64,000 nt of DNA from Rhodothermus marinus DSM 4252 (GTDB lineage Bacteria > Bacteroidota > Rhodothermia > Rhodothermales > Rhodothermaceae), in contig NC_013501.1 of assembly GCF_000024845.1 (NCBI RefSeq), forward strand, positions 686,001 through 750,000, in the 5' to 3' direction. A program made the translations under genes and the position numbers. The notes below the pieces were generated by a model. That model did not search any database and had not been told where the DNA came from. It saw nothing but the letters and a program-made list of their open reading frames with translations. Positions 24,596 through 33,128 of this stretch are shown here, piece by piece (the stretch's first letter is position 1; each line of letters opens with the position of its first letter).

Positions 24596-25690
24596 TCAGG
24601 CGTCGATGCCGATGGCCGCCTGTACCGAATCGAAGCCGTCCTGTTCGAGTCGCCGAACCAGTCCCTGCTTGATGCGGCGTACCAGGCCGGGGCCTTCGTA
24701 GATGAGTCCCGTGTAGAGCTGCACGAGCGAGGCGCCGGCGCGAATGCGGCGGTAGGCTTCTTCGGCCGAGTCGATGCCGCCCACGCTGATCAGGGGCAGC
24801 TTTCCTTCGGTCAGGCGGTACAGGTAAAACAACAGGCAGCGGGCGCGTGCGGCCAGGGGACGTCCGCTCAGCCCGCCGGGACCGATGCGCGCCAGCGCCT
24901 CCGGATCGGTGCGCAATCCTTCGCGATCGGAGGCCGTGTTCGTGGCCACAAAGCCGGCGATGCCGTGCGCGCGGGCCACTTCGACGATTTCTTCGAGCTG
25001 GCTGTCGAATACGGTGCGGCTGGAGGGGGGCGGCGAGAGCTTGAGCAATACGGGCACCGACAGGTCCAGCTCCCGGCGCACGGCAAAAATGGCCCGCAGC
25101 AGTGCGTCGAGCGCGTCCGGATCTTCGAACGTCTTGCCTTCGGCCGTGTTGGGGCACGAGATGTTCAGCGTTACGTAATCGGCCAGCGGAGCCAGCAGCC
25201 GGAAGCTCTCGCAGAAGTCGGCCACGGCAGCTTCGCCGAGAATGTTCGGATCGTGCGTTTTGGCCAGGTTGATACCCAGGGGGCGCCGGTGGCGGAGGCG
25301 CCGCAGGCGCCGCGCCACCCGTTCGGCCCCGTCGTTGTTCAATCCCATGCGGTTGATCAGCGCACGGTCTTCGGGCAGGCGAAACAGCCGCGGGCGCGGG
25401 TTGCCCCGGCTCGGTCGGGCGCTGACCGATCCCACTTCGACAAACCCGAAGCCCAGTGCTTCCCAGAAGCGCACCAGGCGGGCGTTTTTGTCCAGACCGG
25501 CCGCCAGGCCCACCGGGTTGGGAAACGTGAGGCCCCAGCATTGCACGGCGAGCGCGGGATGCTCCTCTTTGAAAAACGGGGCCACCAGCCACGGCGCCAG
25601 CGGCTGAACCAGGCGCGCGGCGGCGAGCGTCAGCCGGTGGGCGCGCTCGGCGTCCAGACGAAACAGCAGCGGACGGAACAAGCGATACAT
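24596..25690 (-). CDS. pyrD: Dihydroorotate dehydrogenase (quinone), class 2
   Basis: About 364 aa. The N-terminal helical extension (MYRLFRPLLFRLDAERAHRL) marks the membrane-associated quinone-dependent class. FMN and substrate motifs follow: NPVGLAAGLDKNARL (about residues 57-71), VGSVSARPSRGNPRPRLFR, LINRMGLNNDGAERV, and LNISCPNTAEG, where Ser is the class 2 catalytic base. LISVGGIDSAEEAYRRIRAGASLVQLYTGLIYEGPGLV near the end binds the flavin phosphate. It oxidises dihydroorotate to orotate in pyrimidine synthesis, passing electrons to the quinone pool. It is transcribed divergently from the PhzF-like gene. Confidence 0.95.
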   Translation of the reverse strand: MYRLFRPLLFRLDAERAHRLTLAAARLVQPLAPWLVAPFFKEEHPALAVQCWGLTFPNPVGLAAGLDKNARLVRFWEALGFGFVEVGSVSARPSRGNPRPRLFRLPEDRALINRMGLNNDGAERVARRLRRLRHRRPLGINLAKTHDPNILGEAAVADFCESFRLLAPLADYVTLNISCPNTAEGKTFEDPDALDALLRAIFAVRRELDLSVPVLLKLSPPPSSRTVFDSQLEEIVEVARAHGIAGFVATNTASDREGLRTDPEALARIGPGGLSGRPLAARARCLLFYLYRLTEGKLPLISVGGIDSAEEAYRRIRAGASLVQLYTGLIYEGPGLVRRIKQGLVRRLEQDGFDSVQAAIGIDA

Positions 25691-25811
25691 GGCGAACGTG
25701 GGCAGGGTCAGCCTTCAAAGACCGAAAGCGTCCCCGGGATCCGGTCGGTGGGAGCGATGGCCCCGGGGCTCAAAATAGGAAAAACCCGTTCATTGCAAAG
25801 CCGGGGAACGT

Positions 25812-26612
25812 ATGAAGCTTCCGCTTTTTCTGGTCGATGCTTTTGCCGAACGGCCTTTTACCGGCAATCCGGCCGCCGTATGCCTGCTCGATCGTCCGCG
25901 GTCGGAAGGCTGGATGCAGACCGTGGCGGCCGAGATGAACCGTCCGGAAACGGCCTTTCTGCTCCCGGAAGGCGAAGGATTTTTGCTCCGCTGGTTTACG
26001 CCGGTGCAGGAGGTGGATCTGTGCGGCCACGCCACGCTGGCCAGCGCGCACGTGCTCTGGGAGATCGAATGCCTGCAGCCCGACGAACCGGCCGTTTTCT
26101 TCACAAAAAGCGGGCGGCTGACGGCGTGGCGCTCGGAAAACGGTACGATCTGGATGGATTTCCCCGCCGAACCACCTGTGCCCTGTGAGCCGCCCACCGA
26201 ACTGCTGCGCGTGCTGGGCTCGGCGCCGATCCGCTACGTGGGACGCAACCGCATGGACTACCTGGTGCTGCTGGACCGGGAGGCCACGGTGCGCACGCTC
26301 AGGCCGGATCTGGCGCGGTTGCAGGAACTGGACATCCGGGGCCTGATCGTGACGGCACCGGCCGAAGACGTGCCCGCCGACTTCGTCTCGCGCTTTTTCG
26401 CGCCGCGGCTGGGCGTGCCGGAGGATCCGGTTACCGGTTCGGCCCATTGTTGCCTGGGACCCTTCTGGGCTGAGCGGCTGGGCCGCACCCGGCTGAGCGG
26501 TTATCAGGTGTCGGCACGGGGCGGCCGCGTCGAGGTGGAAGTGCACGGCGAGCGCGTGCACCTGGGCGGCCGGGCCGTTACGGTGCTGCAGGGCAAGCTG
26601 CTCTCGGAATAG
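25812..26612 (+). CDS. PhzF-family isomerase
   Basis: About 266 aa with the two-lobed PhzF/diaminopimelate-epimerase-like fold. The hallmarks are VDAFAERPFTGNPAAVCLL at the N-terminus, MNRPETAFLLPE with the catalytic Glu, VDLCGHATLASAHVL, and EDPVTGSAHCCLGPFWAERLG near the C-terminus. Family members catalyse isomerisations; only a few make phenazines. No phenazine genes are nearby, so the substrate is unknown. The gene converges on the large minus-strand gene with a single base between stops. Confidence 0.9.
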   Translation: MKLPLFLVDAFAERPFTGNPAAVCLLDRPRSEGWMQTVAAEMNRPETAFLLPEGEGFLLRWFTPVQEVDLCGHATLASAHVLWEIECLQPDEPAVFFTKSGRLTAWRSENGTIWMDFPAEPPVPCEPPTELLRVLGSAPIRYVGRNRMDYLVLLDREATVRTLRPDLARLQELDIRGLIVTAPAEDVPADFVSRFFAPRLGVPEDPVTGSAHCCLGPFWAERLGRTRLSGYQVSARGGRVEVEVHGERVHLGGRAVTVLQGKLLSE

Positions 26613-26613
26613 C

Positions 26614-29600
26614 CTACCAGCCCGGTACGAGCTGGGCGCCCAGATGCCAGCCCTTATAGGGGCGCTGGAACGGATAGACGTAGAACAGCTCCAGTACCAT
26701 GGCGCCCAGAATGTTGAACCGTGTCGAAATGCCCGTGCTGAAGACGGGCACTCGATCGCCCGTGTGACGCACGAACTTCCACTTGGGCAGATCACCTTTC
26801 GACCAGGCCACGCCCGCGTCGGCAAAGAGCGATAGCTCGGTGGGCAGGTAGGGGAAGTTGAACAGCCCGAAGCGCTCGGTGCCAAACAGCGGGATGCGTA
26901 GCTCGGCGCTGGCTACGGCCACGTGCGTGCCCACCAGACGGGCCACTTCGGCGCAGAGGTTCGGCGTTGAGGTCGAGGGCGTGCATTCGTCCGGCTCCAG
27001 CGAGTAAAAGCCGTAGCCGCGTACGAACGTCAGCGTGCTTCCGAAGCCCAGATATTCCTGGGCAAAGTAGAGCCGATCCGAACCCTGGGGTTGGGCGCCG
27101 TAGTTGCCCACGTGCGTCAGGCGTACGGCGAACGTCAGCGGGCGGAAGAAGAAATACTTGCGCCCGTCAACCAATACCTGTACGAAACGTTCGGTCCCGA
27201 TCGACGGGGTTACCCGCAGCCGATAGCGCGAGCCACGTACTGGCGAGGTGAAGCCAAAGAACGAAAAGTCGCCCACGAACGCCCCCGAAGCCTGGAAGAA
27301 GTAGATCGGGTCCGGTGCGGGTAGGTTCTGCGTGGAGCGTCGGTAGCCGGCCCCGTAGAGGTAGTAGATCTCGGCGTCGTAGTCGAAGCCGTAGCGCTGG
27401 AATCCCACTATCAACTCGAAGCGCTGGGTGGTGTTGAGCGGATAGTAGCCCAGCACGCCGGCTTCGTCGATGTAGATGCGCTCCAGGCGCTGGATGTAGC
27501 AGTAGACCTGCAGGCCGGTGGCCGGATCCGTACACACGTCCAGATAGGCATAGCCGTAGAGCAGCGGTATGTGGCTGGCCAGCGCTCCGTAGTTCAGGCG
27601 ATGGCCCTGATTGATGTAGAGCACCTGGCCGCCGATGTCCTTGAAGGTGCCGTTGGCCTGGGCAGCCACGGCCAGTTGCTGATCGCCCAGCATATCGCTG
27701 AAGAAGAAGGCCACGCCACCGGCGATCATCGTCCCGAACGGCCCCCCGACGCTGGCGCCGAAGCTGGGCGGTGCCACGTAGTCGAGCTGTAGTTTGCGAC
27801 GATAGGGCTGGGGGCGGAGTGCCAGTTCGTCCGGCAGGCCCGTCAGCGGATCGTTCAGGTAGCTGCTGACCAGCCCCTGGGTGGGCGGTTGCAGCGGGGG
27901 AAGCACACCGGCGCTGGCAATGCCTGTGTCACTTTCCGGCTCAACCGGTTCGCCCTGCAACTGGTCGGGTTCCAGCGAAAAGACCAGGTATTTGTTGTCG
28001 GTAAAGACCGAGAACATCATGCGGCCGTTCTGAGCGGCCACGCTCATGGCCGGCGAGATGCTCGTGATGCCGCTGACGCCGGTCTGCAACCTGGTGATGC
28101 GATAGACGGCTCCGGTGTTCAGGTCCATCCGGTAGATGTCCTTGAAGCCGTCGTGGTTGGAAATGAAATACAGGCTTCGGCCATCCGGTGAAAATTGCGG
28201 GTTGATCTGCTGGCCGTTTCGGAAGGGCCGCAGGACGCGCACCTTGCCGGTTTCGAGGTCGAGCAGGGCCAGGCGTTCGTGCCCGTAGCGCAGGATCTCG
28301 AAGTCGGTGCCGTCCGGCCCCCGGTCCGACACGAAGGCGATGGTGCGGCCGTCGGGCGACCAGGCCGGCTGCAGGTCGGCGTAGCGGTCGTCGGTGAGCT
28401 TCCGGACCTGATTCGTCTCCAGGTCCAGCAGGTACAGATCACTGATGCCGCCTGAAAGCCCCGAAAAGGCGATGGTGCGGCCGTCGGGCGACCAGGCCAG
28501 GTTGTGGATGGCACCGACGCCTTCGACCGCGATGCGGCGTTCCAGTTTGCCCTTCCGCAGGTTCCAGATGGCGATTTCGTTGTTGCCCTGAGCGAACGTG
28601 ATGAACGCGAAGCGCTGGCCGTCAGGCGACCAGGAGCCCGAGGAGTTGATGAAGCGGATGGCGTCGAAGTGGGGATCGCTGGCACTACTGCTCAGCCGCC
28701 GCAGCACCTTGCCGGTCTCGGCGTCGGCCACGAACAGATCGATCGTGAACAGGTCGCGCTCCGAAAGGAAGGCCACGTAGCGGCCGTCGGGACTGAGCGC
28801 CGGAGCCAGGTTGATCTCGCCCGCGTCGAGGTCGGGCGCCAGCACCTTCCGTCCGGCCTGCTCAGGCGGGGTGCGGTCTTTAAGCAAAGGCAGGTAGGTG
28901 TTCTTGACCGCCTGAATCCATTCCTTAGAAAGCGAGTCGGGCGTGATGCCCAGCGTGATCGCAATGGCCGTATCGACGCCCACGATCCCGCCCAGCTTGT
29001 ACAGCTCGGTGACGGCCTGATCGCCGTACTTGCCGCCGATGTAGGCCAGATAGGCCTGGCCGTAGCGATAGGGGAAGTAGCGCAGGTCGCGCGTGAGTTG
29101 CCGGATGGTGGGCAGATCGTCGCGCAGCGCCGCATCGCGCAGCCACATGGCCGTGTGCGGGTCGTTGCGCCCCAGCGACAGGTACTCGGCCATGCCTTCG
29201 ACGAGCCACAGCGGCAGCAGCGCCAGATTGAAGCGGCTCAGGCTGTCGGATCGATTCAGCGCAATGTCGTACTGGAAGGAGTGCACCAGCTCGTGACCGA
29301 GCACGTGATCGTTCTCCCGGTAGATGCCCGTAAACGGCATGATCACCCGCTCTTTGATGGCCTCGGTCACGCCGCCGGTGCCTTCGCCGATCTCGCCGCT
29401 GATGGCGTTCGTCTGATGGAAATCGGCGTCGTCCGCATAGAAAATGATCGGCTTGCGCTCACCGAACTCGTGCAGAAACGTGCGGCTGTGACGCTGATAC
29501 CAGCGTTCGGCCATGCGGGCCGCATCGCGCACAGCGACCTCCTCTTCGGGGTAGTAGTAGATCTCGAAGTGCGGCGTGCGCAGCACGCGCCAGTTGAAGG

Positions 29601-29700
29601 ATTCGTACTGGACCTTGTTGCGGCCGAAGTACTGGGCCCAGGCCGAGAGGCTCCAGCTTGTCAGCAGGAGCAGCAGGCCGGCAATGCGAAAGGCGCGCAT
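26614..29700 (-). CDS. Surface protein: peptidase-MA-like domain, TolB-type propeller, beta-barrel
   Basis: About 1028 aa with a signal peptide (MRAFRIAGLLLLLTSWSLSAWAQ). Residues about 25-280 form a gluzincin-like metallopeptidase domain: VLGHELVHSFQYDIA supplies the HExxH-type motif and LWLVEGMAEYLS the downstream Glu. Residues about 290-600 hold six or so TolB/WD40-like repeats (LSPDGRYVAFLSERD, WSPDGRTIAFVSDRG). The C-terminal 400 residues are beta-rich with surface-antigen/BamA-like spacing and end in a barrel-type segment. It is probably exported to the outer membrane. A proteolytic role is inferred from the motif. The domain combination is known in Bacteroidota as unnamed proteins. Confidence 0.8.
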   Translation of the reverse strand: MRAFRIAGLLLLLTSWSLSAWAQYFGRNKVQYESFNWRVLRTPHFEIYYYPEEEVAVRDAARMAERWYQRHSRTFLHEFGERKPIIFYADDADFHQTNAISGEIGEGTGGVTEAIKERVIMPFTGIYRENDHVLGHELVHSFQYDIALNRSDSLSRFNLALLPLWLVEGMAEYLSLGRNDPHTAMWLRDAALRDDLPTIRQLTRDLRYFPYRYGQAYLAYIGGKYGDQAVTELYKLGGIVGVDTAIAITLGITPDSLSKEWIQAVKNTYLPLLKDRTPPEQAGRKVLAPDLDAGEINLAPALSPDGRYVAFLSERDLFTIDLFVADAETGKVLRRLSSSASDPHFDAIRFINSSGSWSPDGQRFAFITFAQGNNEIAIWNLRKGKLERRIAVEGVGAIHNLAWSPDGRTIAFSGLSGGISDLYLLDLETNQVRKLTDDRYADLQPAWSPDGRTIAFVSDRGPDGTDFEILRYGHERLALLDLETGKVRVLRPFRNGQQINPQFSPDGRSLYFISNHDGFKDIYRMDLNTGAVYRITRLQTGVSGITSISPAMSVAAQNGRMMFSVFTDNKYLVFSLEPDQLQGEPVEPESDTGIASAGVLPPLQPPTQGLVSSYLNDPLTGLPDELALRPQPYRRKLQLDYVAPPSFGASVGGPFGTMIAGGVAFFFSDMLGDQQLAVAAQANGTFKDIGGQVLYINQGHRLNYGALASHIPLLYGYAYLDVCTDPATGLQVYCYIQRLERIYIDEAGVLGYYPLNTTQRFELIVGFQRYGFDYDAEIYYLYGAGYRRSTQNLPAPDPIYFFQASGAFVGDFSFFGFTSPVRGSRYRLRVTPSIGTERFVQVLVDGRKYFFFRPLTFAVRLTHVGNYGAQPQGSDRLYFAQEYLGFGSTLTFVRGYGFYSLEPDECTPSTSTPNLCAEVARLVGTHVAVASAELRIPLFGTERFGLFNFPYLPTELSLFADAGVAWSKGDLPKWKFVRHTGDRVPVFSTGISTRFNILGAMVLELFYVYPFQRPYKGWHLGAQLVPGW

Positions 29701-29956
29701 GATTCCCTGTTCGGTCTGGCGGGGAGACGACACCGGATCAAACGAAAATCAACCGGAACTTCTTGTGTCCAAACGTAGCAGATCCCGATCGGTTCTGCAA
29801 GCTTCCCGACTTCTGTTGTCACAGACAAAAGATGCGCCATGCAGCGAGCAGGCGCGGGGGGCGGCCGTTGCCATCGGAGGTGTACAGCAAATTGTCGCGT
29901 AAATGGAACAGGCGTGCGTATAAGACCTTGAAGCAGAAAGTCAGCTCGTCTGGCCG

Positions 29957-31804
29957 ATGATCGACTACCGGGTTCGAGCGCGGATTTTCGTCGGGGTCAT
30001 TGCCCTGCTGCTGGGGCTGCTGGTGCTGCGTCTGGCACAGATGCAGCTCTGGCAGACCGAGCTGTACGCAGGCGAGTCGCGCAGCAATGCAGTGCGCGAG
30101 CAGCGCGTGATACCGGCCCGCGGTGCCATCTACGACCGCAACGGCGTGCTGCTGGTGGATAACGCGCCGGCCTATTCGCTGCTGATCACGCCCCGGTATT
30201 TCGATCCGAAAAACATCCCCCTGCTGGCCCGGCTGCTGGAGGTGCCCGACTCGGTGGTGGCCAATCGGCTGGCGCAGGCGCGGGCCTGGAGCGCCTATCG
30301 CCCCAGCCGGGTCTTTACGGACCTGCCGTTCGAGACCTTCAGCCGCGTCGTCGAAAATCTCTACCGCCTGCCCGGGGTCCAGTACGAGATCGATCAGCGC
30401 CGCCGCTATCACACGCCGGTCCGCGCGGCCCATGCGCTGGGCTACGTTCGCGAGATCACCCGGGCCGAGCTGGAACAGCTCCGGGACGATGGCTATGCGA
30501 TGGGCGATCGCATCGGTAAAGCCGGGCTCGAAAAGTTCTACGAGAAGGCTCTGCGCGGTGTGCCGGGACGTGCCTTCAAGCTCGTCAACATCCACGGCCA
30601 GGAGATCAAGTCCTATCGCGACGGGGCCGAAGACGTACCGCCCATCAGTGGCTACGATCTGCATCTCGGGATCGACTACCGTGTGCAGGCGCTGGCCGAG
30701 TCGCTCTTCGTGGGCAAACGCGGAGCGGCCGTGGCGCTCGATCCCAACAACGGCGAGATCATCGCGCTGGTGAGCATGCCCGACTTCGATCCGGAGGTGC
30801 TCTCCGGACCGATCGACCCGGCGACCTGGCGCTACCTGACCACCAGCCCCGAAAAGCCGCTGTTCAATCGGGCCACGATGAGCGGCGTGCCGCCGGGTTC
30901 GACCTGGAAGCCGTTCATGGCCCTGGTGGGGCTGCAGGAGGGCGTCATCACGGCGCGTAGCACGATCTACTGTCCAGGTGGCTACATGCTGGGGGGCCGG
31001 CTTTTCCGGTGCCACGGCGGCGCGCACGGATCGCTCGACGTGCGCGAGGCGATTCAGCTTTCCTGCAACACGTTTTTCTTTACCGTGATGATGCGTCTCG
31101 ACGTGAACACGCTTCGCCGCTGGGCCAACCGCTTCGGATTCGGTGTGCCGGCGCCCATGGACATCGCCGAGCAGAATCCGGGCCTGATCCCCGATTCGGC
31201 CTACTACAACCGACGTTATCCACGCGGCTGGACGGCCGGCTACACGATCAACCTGGGCATCGGACAGGGCGATATGACCGTCACACCCATGCAGCTGGCG
31301 CGCTACGTGGCGGCCATCGCCAACGGGGGTACGCTCTATCCGCCCCATCTGGTGCGTGAGCTGGTCCACCCGGAAACCGGCGAAATCCTCAAACCCCAGT
31401 TGCCCCCGCCCGAACACATTCCCATCAAGCCAGAACACTTTCAGGTTGTGCGGGAAGGCATGCGGCGCGTGATGGAAGCGGGCACCGGCCGGTGGGTCCA
31501 GATCCCGGGCATTCCGAGCGGCGGCAAGACGGGCACGGCGCAGGCGCCCGGCGGCCGCAAGGACCATTCGCTCTTCATCATGTTTGCACCCTACGATGCG
31601 CCGAAGATCGCCATTGCGGTGTTTGTGGAAAACGCAGGCTTCGGCGCCACGGTCGCCGCGCCTATCGCCAGCCTGATGGCCGAGCTGTACCTGACCGGCG
31701 AGGTCGCCACTACGCCGCAGCGGCGCTACCTGCTCGAGCATGTACTCCGCCAGCGGAGTCAGCCGCTGGATGAACCCTCCGTAACGCAGGCCGCTTCCCG
31801 ATAA
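29957..31804 (+). CDS. mrdA: Penicillin-binding protein 2 (elongation transpeptidase)
   Basis: About 615 aa. A single N-terminal membrane anchor (FVGVIALLLGLLVLRLAQMQLW) leads to the dimerisation domain (with ARGAIYDRNGVLLVDN). The transpeptidase domain has the three penicillin-binding motifs: S315-T-W-K318, S369-C-N and K524-T-G. It cross-links peptidoglycan during cell elongation with the glycosyltransferase RodA, encoded immediately downstream (4 bp apart). mreBCD, which often precede this pair, are not here: the gene upstream is divergent. Confidence 0.96.
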   Translation: MIDYRVRARIFVGVIALLLGLLVLRLAQMQLWQTELYAGESRSNAVREQRVIPARGAIYDRNGVLLVDNAPAYSLLITPRYFDPKNIPLLARLLEVPDSVVANRLAQARAWSAYRPSRVFTDLPFETFSRVVENLYRLPGVQYEIDQRRRYHTPVRAAHALGYVREITRAELEQLRDDGYAMGDRIGKAGLEKFYEKALRGVPGRAFKLVNIHGQEIKSYRDGAEDVPPISGYDLHLGIDYRVQALAESLFVGKRGAAVALDPNNGEIIALVSMPDFDPEVLSGPIDPATWRYLTTSPEKPLFNRATMSGVPPGSTWKPFMALVGLQEGVITARSTIYCPGGYMLGGRLFRCHGGAHGSLDVREAIQLSCNTFFFTVMMRLDVNTLRRWANRFGFGVPAPMDIAEQNPGLIPDSAYYNRRYPRGWTAGYTINLGIGQGDMTVTPMQLARYVAAIANGGTLYPPHLVRELVHPETGEILKPQLPPPEHIPIKPEHFQVVREGMRRVMEAGTGRWVQIPGIPSGGKTGTAQAPGGRKDHSLFIMFAPYDAPKIAIAVFVENAGFGATVAAPIASLMAELYLTGEVATTPQRRYLLEHVLRQRSQPLDEPSVTQAASR

Positions 31805-31808
31805 GTCC

Positions 31809-33065
31809 ATGGCACGCCTTGCACGTAGACCGGACCTGCTGCTTCTGCTGCTCTGGGCCGCGCTGGTGACGGCGGGACTGGTGGCGCTCTACAGCACGAC
31901 GCACGGCCCGGCCGCCGAATTTCTGCCGCCGAGCGTGCGCGACAACTTCGTGCGTCAGCTCTTCTGGGCCGGGCTTTCGCTGATGGCAATGGGCACCGTG
32001 CTCCTGCTGCCCGTGCGCTTCTTCCAGAGCATGGCCTATGTGATCTATGGCACCACGGTGGCGTTGCTGCTGCTCACGCTTGCCGTCGGCCGTGAGATCA
32101 ACGGAGCGAAAGCCTGGCTGTACATCGGATCGATCGGATTTCAAACGTCCGAGCTGGCCAAGGTCGGAACGGTGCTGGCCGTAGCCCGCCTGCTTTCGGC
32201 GCGTCAGGCCCGTATCGATACGGTGCGCTATGCGCTGGGCGCCGTGGCGCTCATCCTGGTGCCGGCCGCCATCATCATCCTGCAGAACGATATGGGCACG
32301 GCGCTGGTCTTTCTGGCGCTGGTGCCCGTCATGCTCTACTGGAGCGGTCTGCCGGTGGCGACCGTGCTGCTCGTGATCTCGCCCGCGCTGGCCGGCTACC
32401 TGACGCTCGTCTACTGGCCGGCCGCCGTGGCCTTTGCGGTGCTTTTCACCGTGGGCATCTACTGGCACACGCGTGAGGCCTACATGGGCGCGCTGGCCGC
32501 GCTGTTTACCGGCGGAACGGCGGCCGTGGCTTCGTTTGCGCTGGCCTATGTGCTCAAGCCCTATCAGCTGGCCCGCGTACTTTCGTTCACGAACCCCGAA
32601 GCCGAAGCCTATCGCAAAACCTACGGCTTCCACCTGGTACAGTCGAAGGCGGCCATCGGCTCGGGCGGCCTTTTCGGCAAGGGATTCATGCAGGGCACGC
32701 AGACGCAGGGCGCCTACGTACCGGAGCAGTCCACGGATTTCATCTTCAGCGTCATCGGGGAGGAGTTCGGCTTTGTGGGGGCCGCCCTTGTGCTGCTGCT
32801 CTTCGCGCTCCTGCTGGTGCGACTCATCCGGATGGGGACGGAGTGCCGCCATCCCTTCGGGCTCATGGTGGCGGCCGGGGTGGCCGGCGTGATTCTGGTG
32901 CACGTGTTCATCAACATCGGCATGGCGACGGGACTCCTTCCCGTGATCGGCATTCCGCTGCCTTTCCTGTCCTACGGCGGATCGTCGCTGCTGGCCAACA
33001 CGCTGATGCTGGCGGTGGTGCTCAATCTGCACATGCGCCGCGATGACTTTTCCATCTTCGTCTGA
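31809..33065 (+). CDS. rodA: Rod-shape-determining SEDS glycosyltransferase RodA
   Basis: About 418 aa with roughly ten membrane helices. SEDS hallmarks are the long periplasmic loop region (QNDMGTALVFLALVPVMLYWSG), QSTDFIFSVIGEEFGFVG with the conserved acidic residue, and IGIPLPFLSYGGSSLLAN near the C-terminus. RodA polymerises lipid II into glycan strands during side-wall growth and works with PBP2, encoded just upstream. The insertion around residues 190-260 (VATVLLVISPALAGYLTLVYWP...) with extra helices is a common length variation in Bacteroidota. Confidence 0.95.
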   Translation: MARLARRPDLLLLLLWAALVTAGLVALYSTTHGPAAEFLPPSVRDNFVRQLFWAGLSLMAMGTVLLLPVRFFQSMAYVIYGTTVALLLLTLAVGREINGAKAWLYIGSIGFQTSELAKVGTVLAVARLLSARQARIDTVRYALGAVALILVPAAIIILQNDMGTALVFLALVPVMLYWSGLPVATVLLVISPALAGYLTLVYWPAAVAFAVLFTVGIYWHTREAYMGALAALFTGGTAAVASFALAYVLKPYQLARVLSFTNPEAEAYRKTYGFHLVQSKAAIGSGGLFGKGFMQGTQTQGAYVPEQSTDFIFSVIGEEFGFVGAALVLLLFALLLVRLIRMGTECRHPFGLMVAAGVAGVILVHVFINIGMATGLLPVIGIPLPFLSYGGSSLLANTLMLAVVLNLHMRRDDFSIFV

Positions 33066-33128
33066 ACACGCGGGGCGGCTTTTTTGTAGAAGCGCGCCGG
33101 TGTCTGTCGAGACAAACGTTCGAATCCG

